A DNA stretch of 64,000 nt from Symbiodinium natans. Its lineage: Eukaryota > Sar > Dinophyceae > Suessiales > Symbiodiniaceae. Made by a program: the position numbers and the translations under genes. The notes beneath the pieces are model-generated. The model saw nothing but the letters and a program-made list of their open reading frames with translations. It searched no databases and was not told the DNA's origin. Below are positions 47,297-57,300 of this stretch, piece after piece (position 1 is the stretch's first letter; each line of letters starts with the position of its first letter). The stretch lies in the NCBI GenBank assembly GCA_905221605.1, contig CAJNDS010002211.1, positions 101,001-165,000 on the forward strand. The letters are read 5' to 3'.

Positions 47297-47424
47297 GAAC
47301 AGATGAAGCGGGAACAGCAGTCCTTCGATCCCGTGTGTGTCTCAGTGTTGCATTTGAGCAACTCCGGGACAGTCCTGGCAATTCTTGACTTCCACGATAC
47401 TGTGCGTTCTTACAAGTGTGATCG
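47297..47424 (+). CDS. exon candidate, perhaps the IQCH-like C-terminal part
   Basis: Acceptor TTCCAG, donor ATCG/GTGAGC. Codes EQMKREQQSFDPVCVSVLHL, then GTVLAILDFHDTVRSYKCD. The GTVLAIL-x-FHD part resembles the GTVFILYEHQ segment near the C-terminus of IQCH, but weakly. Confidence 0.5.
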
Positions 47425-47598
47425 GTGAGCAGCCAAGTTCTTGTGTGTGCTACCTCCAAAGTATCTTGCCCACCGTTACATCCTGGCATACTTGTGAAAG
47501 CAGAGATTGCGCTTTTCTTTTTAAGGCTTAGGTTTTTGTCTGTATGTCATTCAGTCCCTCTCTCTCTCTCTCTCCCCCTCTATCTCTCTCCCTCTCAG

Positions 47599-50500
47599 GG
47601 ACGAGTGGTGCAGGCATTGATGCGCGAGCAAACCCGCCCTCCGCACCCCTCCACGCCCAGCGCCCTTGCTCAGATCAGGACAGCCAGCGTGAAGCAAGGC
47701 ATGTATAATATAATATACTGCAATATAATATGATATCATATCATATAATTTAATCGAAAATATTTTATGATATTATATAATATTATATGATAATTATAAG
47801 TGACCCAAAATGAGGTGCAAAAACGGCAGCAAACGGCTGTGAGTCTCAAATGACCTCCGTACTTCGAGTGTCGCGCACGCATTGACCGCAACACCAAGCC
47901 GGTGCAATGACGTGGGACCTGGGTAGTCAAAGTAGTCTGTTGAATCTGCGTGCATCTGCTCCACTGACTGGCTGTGTGCTGCTGTTGGCTGGGGCAGAGT
48001 TACGCGACAAGCACAGTTAGCCAAGCGATAACATGTCTTTGCCGGCCACTTTTCACCCTCGCAGAGTCAGTGGCCACCCGCACAGGTCAGCCTCATGTTG
48101 GGCGGGTCTGAGCAGGCGTGGAGGGTGGAGCGAGGCTCGTAGAGGCTCGATTGCGAGTTGTGTCAGGGTGCTGGCTCGATGTTGAGCCCTTTCGCCTGCG
48201 CGGACCCTGAATTCGGCAGTCGTTTTACCAGTTTTACCTAAAGGTTTCGAAGAGGGTTTTCCGATGTCGGATGTTCTGACGTTCCGGTACTGTGAAGCAA
48301 CCTGAGGCTGGGTCGTCGACGTGGATGCACGTCTTACGGACGAGGCTGTCCGACAGTGCCCCTACTCCCAACTGCTAAAGTCGTTGCGTTTCTTACATGT
48401 GACCAGCAGACATTGCGGGAGAGTGTTTCGGGGGGTCGTTGCGTTTGGAGTGTCAAGTGTTGTGAAGCCTTGTGCCAGCAGGCCGCTATGCTGTTCCCGC
48501 TGAAATTCATTGCTCAGGCCCAGTTTCTGCATATGTGTATTCGTTGCAGTCGCAGAATACAAACCCTGACTGAGGTGAAGCAAGATCCGGCGACCGGACT
48601 CATGCAGCTCACCTCAGAGGCCAAAGCTTGGGGTGGCAACAGCGTGCACTGTGTGGATCGGGATGTTACCCCTTGTACTGCCCATAACAGAGATTATAGT
48701 ACCCCCTAAAAGGATCCCTTATGAAGGACTGTTTGTGTGAGGGGGGAACATCCAACTGTATGGACATCTCTGGAAACTGCGCAGGCGCAGGATGGAGGTG
48801 CCAAGGCCCATCAAGATCTTACGGAGGACCCTCGGTGGATTGACAGCCACAGTCAGGGTCCTGGCATGCACTGTGGCACGGGCTTGTGTGAGCCTTCTGC
48901 AGGAGGAACAGCAATTGCGCTCACAGCGCTGGGCCATGGTGAACCACGCCACGCTCCCGGCCCTGCAACCAACTTCTTAACTGCAACGCGTCATAAAGCC
49001 GGCACCCTTCCCCTGCGTGACATTGTGAGAGCATGTCTGCAGGTCGCATTGGCACCGCAGCTGGAGAAGATGAGTCATCAGGTGCTGTTTCAGGCCCTGG
49101 GATCCTATGGGTCTAACAACGTCTGCCCTGAAAGGCAAAGGGGGGCAGTTCCGGAGACCACTCAGCTCTGAACCCTCAGCTTACACCTCCTCGTCTCCCC
49201 GTGCGCTCATGGACACCTTGTCATGACCTTCAATATGGGTGTTTCCGCAAATAGGGGTACCCTTTTGGGGGTCCCTTTTCAGGGGATGCTCTTCTGTTTG
49301 GGGATTAAAGCCTTATTCTGGGAAATACCCATGAAGTTCAATGGATCTTCACGCTGCTAGGGGCCACTCGCGGGACTTGGTGTGGCCTTCTTGGGTCAAC
49401 TGGGCCGTGCACAAGTCGGTGCTTTTGTCCGAGTGCTGTCGGGGCCGATGTCGGGTGCTTGTGTGTCTTCCGTGAAACCGTTCGACTCAGTGTGGTCCTT
49501 CTGGCATGTTCGGGCATTCTCCGGCCTCCAGGTAGATGTCGAACCTTACATGCGTCCAGGATCGTCCAGGTCTGTCTCGGCCTGTCTTTGTTCAACGGCG
49601 GCCAGGAGATGTTCAGAGCGCATGCTGCACAAACGCAGAGCGAATGGGTCTCTACCAGTGCTTGCTGTCATAAGATCTTGGCACAACCTTGTCACTGTTG
49701 CAGCGCATGGGGACGGTGTGAAGATTGCAAGTGTGCGCAGATGCCTGATTTGCTTCATCTGCTTCATCTGCTTCATTGCATCTGCAAGGCAGCCAAGATG
49801 CGTGGTGTGTCCTTTGACCTGTTCCACAACGTCGGGTGCGTCTTCACGTCCCCATGCCGCAGCTTAATCCAGTTGAGATTGCTTCAGGGCAAGGTTTCAG
49901 GCCGCGCAACCAGGCCGATAGTCAGTTGCATGCAACGAACGCAGATTGTTGCCCAGGTTTCTGGACGTGGTTCACAAGCTGTTTTCCCTCATGGTTGTGG
50001 ACAAGACGCCGGAGCAATGCGCAAAGAGCGGAGCTTGGCCCCACTTCTGCACACCAGTGAACTCCTCAGTAGCACCTGCGCTTAGGAAAATGTCCGCAGC
50101 TCTTTCGGCCATTGCGGAAGGCCAACCCAATGTCCTCAGGTCTCGACATAGGTGGCCAGGAGATACGACGTTTGTAATTTGGATGAGCTCTCCAGCTTTG
50201 CATGTGATATGTAGCAGTGCTCGGCTGCTGTGACATTCGAAGCTTTTCCAAACACGCTTGGGATGACGAGTCCTTTGCTTTGGTTCGGTGAACCATCTTG
50301 CACAGAACTCCATTCGCCAAAACAGGGGATGATTTGACAACACATTTTAATTTTAGGCCACCCTAAGCCATTATATATATATATATATATATGCCCACCC
50401 CCCCATATATATCATTCTTTTCAAGGCATAAAAAAAGTTTAGTTTTCATAGGCCCCGCAAACTTAGCCTAGAAATGATTTCAGGCCTAGCGGCACGGGCC

Positions 50501-53500
50501 GGCCCCCGCCCCCCAAAGCACGAAACCTTGAACCTTGGCACTGTCTTCTCTTTCCCGTGTCTTTGTCCTCTCCTTCTCTCTGTCTCTCTTTCTCCTGCCT
50601 TCGCCCACCCCTCCCTCCCCCCCCGGCCCGCGCGCGCGCGCGCGCGCGCGCGCGCGCGCACCCGCATCAGGAGCATCAGTGGGGTTGGTTTGGGGGCCTT
50701 AAAAGCATTCTATGCATGCGTTTTGCCTTCGAAAAACCTTCAGAAAACGCTGTAAACACGTGTTTTTGGGCTTGGGAAGCCTTTTGGGACCCAGGAAAGG
50801 GAGCATCATGAGCATCAGCGGCCTCCCCCAGGCCATCCAAAACCCCCTTAAACACGCCGATTGTATGTGCTTCAACGCTTGCGTGCCCACGAAACCCCCA
50901 AAAGCAAGACCCCGAATGCCCTTAAGGGCATTCGGGGTCCTGCTGTTCGGGTGTTTTCTAGGCACGAAGCCGTTCGAGCGCGTAAAATGAGCGATTTTAG
51001 GGGCGTTTTTACGTGGACCCACAAAACACTCGGTATTTACGAGGTTTTCTGCTGTTGGAACACCCCCCCAAACCGAGCATCATGAGCATCAGCTGGGTCT
51101 CTGGGCCGTGGGCCCGGACCCCCCCACGAAGTCCCTGAGAAGCGATGGCTCGATGATGCGCCCGGACCCCGCGCATCAGCAGCATCAGCAGACCCCCCCC
51201 CGGACGTGGGTTTCGATGATGCGCACTTTGGGGGCGGGTCAAGGGCAACAGGGGTGGGGGTCGGAGGCACGCGTGAAAATCCTCATAAAAACACGGTATT
51301 TGCGGTGATTTCAGCGTTTTTCAGCGTTTTTTATTGCCTTGGGCCCGCGGGCCAGGGCTGCTGATGCTCATGATGCTCGCCTGGTTTTGGGCTTCCGGTA
51401 CCCCCCCCAAACCTTGAAAAACGTGGTTTCGGCCTGGCGCGCGCCCCATGTGAAAAGCTAGGGCCGATGATGCGCGCCCGTGAGGGTTTAATGGGGTGCT
51501 GCGGGTGTTTTGTGGCCTCGGTTTTTCGTGAAAACCCATGATTTTTACGAGGTTTTCGTGCTTTTCGCACCACCGCGTGTTGCGTCCCCTTGGATGCCGT
51601 TTTGGAGGCCTCCCGAAGGGCCCCGCGCGAATTTGAAGCAATTTTGGGCGGGGTCGGCGGCTTGGGCGCTCGCCCCTTAAAGCTAGCGCTTTAGTGCGAC
51701 GCGGGCTCCGCCCTGGACCACGGGCGGCGCGGGGGCCGGATTTAAGAGCCTCCGGCTCAAGCCGCCGACCCCGCTGGAGCATAGTTGAAAGGTTTAAACG
51801 CGCTCGTCAGCTCAAAGGATGCCAAAATTGATTTGGGCCTCTGTGAGACGTGGGGGGTGTGTGGGGGGGTGTGGGGGTGGGTAGGGGAAGGGGGGTAGGG
51901 GGGAGGTGGGGGTGGGGGTTTGGGGGGCTTTCCCTCCCTCCCCCCCCCCCTCCCCCCCCCCTCCCCCCCCCTCCCCCCCCCCCCCCGCCTCCCCCCCACT
52001 ACCCATCCTGCCCTCTCCGGTTGTTGAATTGATGGGGCTGCCCTCGCTCCTGTTGGGGTCCTGGTGCTACCCCCTACCCCCCCCCAACGCTTCACAAAGG
52101 CTCAAGCAAATCAACTTTTAGCATCCTTTGAGCTGACGAGCGCGTTTAAACCTTTCAACTATGCTCCAGCGGGGTCGGCGGCTTGAGCCGGAGGCTCTTA
52201 GATTTTTTCACCTCCTTTTCCCATCCAACACGCCGCCAGGGTCGGCGGATTCCAGATATCATGAGCAACATCGTCAGCAATGCAATTCCAAGTCTGGAGT
52301 GTCTTGGAATCCGCAGGTGTTGTAAACCCTGAATCGGATCCGTGGGGATGCCCGGAGCATCAACATTGCTTTGCATCAGTGTGGAGCTGCTTTTTTCATG
52401 GCCTACAGGCCCCGGAACCCTAAACCTTAAACCCTAAAGCCTAAACCCAAAAGTGCAGCTTTTCGCAGGGCCGAAGGGAGCGCCGGGTGCCGGCACCTTG
52501 GAGGTACTGAACAAACGTGAATAACAGATATGCTCAACAGTCTTGTCAGTGTTTGTGATCAGAATCTGTTCACAGGGCCACTTGTGAATCACAAGCCGAT
52601 TCTGGGGGTTCTGCTGGTTATTTCCGTGACTTTTTTTATTTGTGAGGCACGAAGCCCATGAAGTGTTCCGATTGGGATGGGATTGCGTGGGCCAAGCCCG
52701 GAGACCTCCATGAATCGTTAATGCATCAGTCTGGTAGTAACTACATGTTTTTGAACTCTTGTGGCTCAGGCCAAGTCTTCTGCCAAGCAGAAGATTGGCG
52801 GGCTCCCTGCTGAAGCCTGGAGCTTGAATGAAGTCCGTGACACCTTGTTTCAAGTGAGCTCTTTCGGTCCCGACCTATGCCTGTACCAAGGCAACGGACC
52901 AGCTTAGCATTGCAGATGTGCAGATGGCCTTGCGGGCTCGGATCTGAGAGCATCTGCTACCTCGACGAGGGTCTCTGTATCGGCTACCCCTCAAGCCCGG
53001 TGGCCGTGTGCTAGAGAGGAGATGAAAGAGGTCGTGAGGACAAACGCAGTTTCCTCTGTAATGTGCTGCCATCTGCTCGCAGACAATGCGTTGTCAAACC
53101 TCGGCATGTCTTCCAGCTTCAAGTTCAGCTTTTGGTGCAATGCTTGCCCTTGGAGTACGCGGCGGGTTTGCGAGCCAAGCATTCACTTCAGGTTTGCTTG
53201 AAACGGTTCACGGAAAGGTGGCGTGCTGAGCTTTGTCAGGTCCAGACAAGTGGCACGTACCTTGGCACGTCGTAGAGCCGCTGCGCATCCTCTGCTCAGG
53301 AAGTGAGGCACTCCGTGGAGCCGTGAGCCACCAGTTTTTTTTGGGGGGTACGCAGTGTAGAAACATGCCATAAGGGCCATAAGAGGTTTTGAACATCTTC
53401 CAGAAGAACCATCGGGCAAGGCAACTAGTGAAGCACAACACATTCGACACGATTCGAGGCGTTTCACCGCAGTAGTCGCGCAACGAAACACCGAAAGGTG

Positions 53501-54180
53501 ACGTCAAGTCGCAGGGCTTGAGTGGCCCAGCCCAGCAATGAGAGGAATGGTCTCGTGTGCACAAAGCTGAACACCACTGGTTGGCGCCAACCAGTGAAGG
53601 CTTTCCTTGTCAAGATGGGACATGCAGGGAATTCATCCTGCGCACGAGTGTGAAGCTGCGCTGCTCGTGGGATATGGGAGTTTTCCGAACATCGGGGTAC
53701 CCTTTTTTGGGGTTCCCTTCAAGGGGATGTATTCGGGGTATAAAAGGGGTACCCCTATTCTGGGAAATACCCATATCGCAGGGAGGGGTCTGAAAATGGA
53801 CCCGGGAGCAGGTGAGAAAGCGCGCAGCACGATGAAAGAAGCAGTCTAGCGCAGCTTCTGATGCTGCGGGAGGGCCAGGAAGACCCTCGGGTTGAGTCAC
53901 GACTCTCAGATTTATTCGGAATTTCACCCGAACAGCCGTTTGGCATCTTTAAAAGCAGTTGGTCTTTCCGAGAAGAGTGTTGCCGCACCACCCCAAAGAA
54001 GTCGGAGAGCAGAAGCCGTTGTTGGACCCAACAGCTCAACAGTACTCACAGCTGTTCCGACCAGACGTGGTGAGATTGTCAAGATTCCAATTCCGCCAGT
54101 TCAGAAGCGCTCTGAATGCCATGGCGGCAGACCCCATACCAGTGAATCCACAGGCGCAATCGGCGGCTCTCTGCAGTTAG
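47599..54180 (+). CDS. unidentified multi-exon gene(s)
   Basis: Exon candidates with clean acceptors and in-frame ends are: 47599-about 47697 (GRVVQALMREQTRPPHPSTP), 48410-48517 (TLRESVSGGRCVWSVKCCEA), 48575-48619 (VKQDPATGLMQLTSE), 49957-50139 (LDVVHKLFSLMVVDKTPEQC), 52770-52853 (AKSSAKQKIGGLPAEAWSLN) and 54013-54180 (KPLLDPTAQQYSQLFRPDVV, ending in a TAG stop). The donors after 48517 and 48619 are GC; the others are GT. I cannot name the family, nor show that all exons belong to one transcript; the first could still be IQCH. The last ends 61 bp before the RAD51C-like start at 54242. Confidence 0.5.
48660..48753. repeat. MITE-like family 3, copy 2
   Basis: Begins GGGATGTTACCCCTTGTAC and ends GAGGGGGGAACATCC; contains AAGGACTG as in the other copies. 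Confidence 0.8.
49234..49332. repeat. MITE-like family 1, copy 2
   Basis: Left TATGGGTGTTTCCGCAAATA with GGGGTACCC; right TTATTCTGGGAAATACCCAT. The termini are inverted repeats of each other. Confidence 0.85.
50374..50394. repeat. (TA)n microsatellite
   Basis: About ten TA dinucleotides, with a second short ATATAT run at 50405-50412. Confidence 0.9.
50440..51740. other. GC-rich repetitive stretch
   Basis: No supported gene. A (GC)n run of about 30 bp (50630-50659). Recurrent GAGCATCATGAGCATCAGC modules (50800, 51076 and inverted at 51360) and GATGATGCGC copies (51153, 51216, 51466). A perfect palindrome is at 50908-50939. Confidence 0.6.
50908..50939. repeat. perfect 32-bp palindrome
   Basis: Half-site GACCCCGAATGCCCTT meets its exact reverse complement with no spacer at TTAA. 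Confidence 0.95.
51743..52200. mobile_element. foldback element with long inverted arms and a G/C-run loop
   Basis: The left arm 51743-51848 and right arm about 52093-52200 are near-perfect reverse complements (outer end TAAGAGCCTCCGGCTCAAGC). Between them a G-rich half (51850-51930) is followed by a C-rich half (51933-52000). No coding capacity. Probably a non-autonomous DNA transposon or amplified foldback; no flanking duplication could be settled by eye. Confidence 0.85.
52400..52452. repeat. telomere-like tract (CCCTAAA)n
   Basis: AACCCTAAACCTTAAACCCT with related units, degenerate. Confidence 0.75.
53673..53775. repeat. MITE-like family 1, copy 3 (best preserved)
   Basis: TATGGGAGTTTTCCGAACAT with GGGGTACCC at the left; GGGGTACCCCTATTCTGGGA then AATACCCATA at the right. 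103 bp. Confidence 0.88.
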
Positions 54181-54241
54181 GTTTGAGAACCTCGTTTTAG
54201 TTTGACCAGTGCATCTCTGCCGGTTTGGCGGGCGCCAGGCG

Positions 54242-54352
54242 ATGGACGTGCGAATCCTGCAATCCATTCCAACTCCGGTGGCGGACTCGCTGCTGTCACG
54301 GGGGCGCAAGACTGCAGCAGACGTCCTCTCTCGGCCGGAAGCTCTAACAGAG
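54242..54352 (+). CDS. RAD51C: RAD51C-like first exon
   Basis: Codes 37 residues from MDVRILQSIPTPVADSLLSR. The pattern P-x-V then KTAADVLSRPEALTE parallels SPAVRVKLVSAGFQTAEDVL of human RAD51C. Donor GAG/GC. Confidence 0.6.
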
Positions 54353-57300
54353 GCAGCCCAGCTGTGCTGAATCCAAGTAAGGCGGTGAAGGATCCCAGCA
54401 TAGAGTCATAGAGGATCGCATGCAAGGTCGTGTTCCAGTGCAATCTGAACATAAGCTTAAACGAAAAGACGCTGGGAGACTTGAAGGTCCTGGCACAGCA
54501 CCATGTTGCGGACCCCGAGCTCCGCACCAGCTCCATGCTGGCGGCGTGCCGCCAAGAGGCGGCTGCCAAGGATGCAGCTTGACTGCACATTGGCTCTTGT
54601 GTAGCTCTATGGCTTAGGATGCCCCTTAGCTGCCGCATGTTTCCTCAGCCATCAGCCAAGATCATTTTAAATCGCGATTCCCCCCTCCCCCCTCCCCCAC
54701 ATGTAAACAGCCCGGGTGAATGAAGCTGAATGTGGGCTTGTTGGCTTTTGGGGGGGGTTAGTTGTGACAGTCTTAAGACATTGTGACCAATCGCGCGACT
54801 GGTACAGGGTCCTGAGGGCAGATAGGGGGACGGGGGATGGAGCTTTTCATCGGCTCAAGGCCTGGCACTCTGCCGATTCCGCGCTCTCACTCCTTCAGAA
54901 GGGCAAGGCCACGCAGCCCCTGAGGCTGCCTTGTGCAGGCCTGCTGAGAACAGAAGAGACAGGGAGATCAGAGGGCAGGTGGGTGGGGATCACGAATGCT
55001 GCTCCCTGAGTGCAGTACTGGTGCAGTCTTGAACTGTCCGCACGTTTGCCTTGCTTTCCCTTCGGCCAGCATCGCACACTGACATAGACCGCTGACAGCT
55101 GCGAATGATTCCGGCCTTGCATTGTGCTCTCAGGCAGGCTGGCACATTTGGTACTCTGTAGCTCCGCACGGCTTTAAAGTAGTCTTCCCTTGCCATCATG
55201 GCCTACCGCTCTCCTCTGGTGCTGTGCCTGGTGGCCGCCGCTGTGTTGCTGCTTGCGCCTCAGGCCTTTGTCCCATCACCAAGGAGCCAGACTGCAGGAA
55301 CTGCGCTGGCTGCAGGAGCAGCTGCAGGTGCCATTGCAGTGCCAGCTTGGGCCTACGACCAGCAGATGATGGATGCTCAGATGCTGCTTGCCCGCGTTCC
55401 TGGCGGAAAGCGCACTCAGGAGCTTGGCCTCGTGATCCCTATGGCCGACGAGGATGGCCTGACTGATGGGCAGGTGGCCGGCCTGTTTGTCATTGCGCTC
55501 GTGGTCTTCATCTCCGCCATGGACCTGGCCAAGACGATGTACAACGGCATCAACCCTGCCAAGTTCAAGACCTCCAAGGGCAAGGGCTACATCAGCCCCC
55601 TGGTGAAGCGTTACATCGAGAACGGCTTCTAAGTGTGTACATGCATCGTCGTTCTGCCAGTCTGCGTGAAGCTTTTTTTAAAAAAGAGCACTGCAGTCAG
55701 ACAAGAGAAGCCTGTGTACGGCGCCGTTTACAGAAAGTAGATCTTCATCGTGACACATGGTGTCTGCTACTGCCGAGTGAAAAAGCAGCGAGCCATTGCG
55801 CTGTGCCTGAGATCAGATACCATGAAACCAGCACGACGTCGCTGTGATGTCATCTGACATCTGACCTAACGATTGTTGTGACGTGTCATGTATGCCTGCA
55901 TGCATGCTTGCCCAGGTTTTGTGTGCTCAGGCCAGCTAGTACATCCAGCACGTCTGCATAAAGTAGTCTGTCTTCCTTTGCCATCATGGCCTACCGCTCT
56001 CCTCTGGTGCTGTGCCTGGTGGCCGCCGCTGTGTTGCTGCTTGCGCCTCAGGCCTTTGTCCCATCACCAAGGAGCCAGACTGCAGGAACTGCGCTGGCTG
56101 CAGGAGCAGCTGCAGGTGCCATTGCAGTGCCAGCTTGGGCCTACGACCAGCAGATGATGGATGCTCAGATGCTGCTTGCCCGCGTTCCTGGCGGAAAGCG
56201 CACTCAGGAGCTTGGCCTCGTGATCCCTATGGCCGACGAGGATGGCCTGACTGATGGGCAGGTGGCCGGCCTGTTTGTCATTGCGCTCGTGGTCTTCATC
56301 TCCGCCATGGACCTGGCAAAGACGATGTACAACGGCATCAACCCTGCCAAGTTCAAGACCTCCAAGGGCAAGGGCTACATCAGCCCCCTGGTGAAGCGTT
56401 ACATCGAGAACGGCTTCTAAGCGTGCTGCCAGTCTCAAGCTTTTTCAACGACCTGCAGCTCGAACTGCATCCAAAAAGTCGGCAGTGCATGAGCAGCGTT
56501 TGCCGCTGCGCATTTCGAGTTTGTGGTTGATTGAAGAGCCTTTGCAGAGGGAGAGAGAGAGAGAGAGTGAGTGAAAAGACGTAATCAGAAAGAGAACAAG
56601 CACCAGTCAGTGCGCGGCCAGGCCTGAATGGGCTCCTGGGCAGCGCCCTACAGGGTGGGGGTACGTTGCTCGAGGCGGGAACTGAGCGGAGTGCCACATA
56701 TGCAACCTCAGCGCACCGTCACAACCGCAGCCGCCACTAAGCTTCCCTCGACGCGGTACCCGATATGAATATGAGTAATGTGTCGCACGAAGAAGCCATG
56801 CGCAACTTTACCCGCACCACATGGTCCTGCTGGACTTTTGCCCCCCTTCCATCCACCAATCCACCTGCTCCGTTGCAATCTAATGTCGGCCTCCGGCCAG
56901 TCATCCAATCTCCCATGAAGAGAAGCAGCATGCTCCGGATATGGTCCTCACAACAATGGGGAAGGTCTGTAGACCACGCTGCTGGTATCCCTGACACCCA
57001 ACTGCAGGTCCTGAATCCAGCACATCGGACCTGTCAGAACTCCTGTCACTCATGGAAAAAGCCCCAATGGCAGAACCGAAGCCTTCCGGTTGGTCCCGAG
57101 CCTACAATGCAAGCGCTCGTAAAACATCGTACAAGAGGATGTAGTTCATAGTTGCAGAAAGGGCGCTGATATCATAGTAGGCCACTAGTGTGTGAAACGG
57201 TTTTCCACCAACAGTATGTGGGACCACAGACGCAAGACTGTCCCAGTAGCTGCCCTTTCCTTGTCAGCTTAAATATGTCAGCGAGGACTCCAGACGCTCG

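Noticed and set aside
53208-53564. 118-residue minus-strand frame
   Set aside because: No motif, Cys/Trp-rich as expected by chance, and opposite to the orientation of all neighbours.
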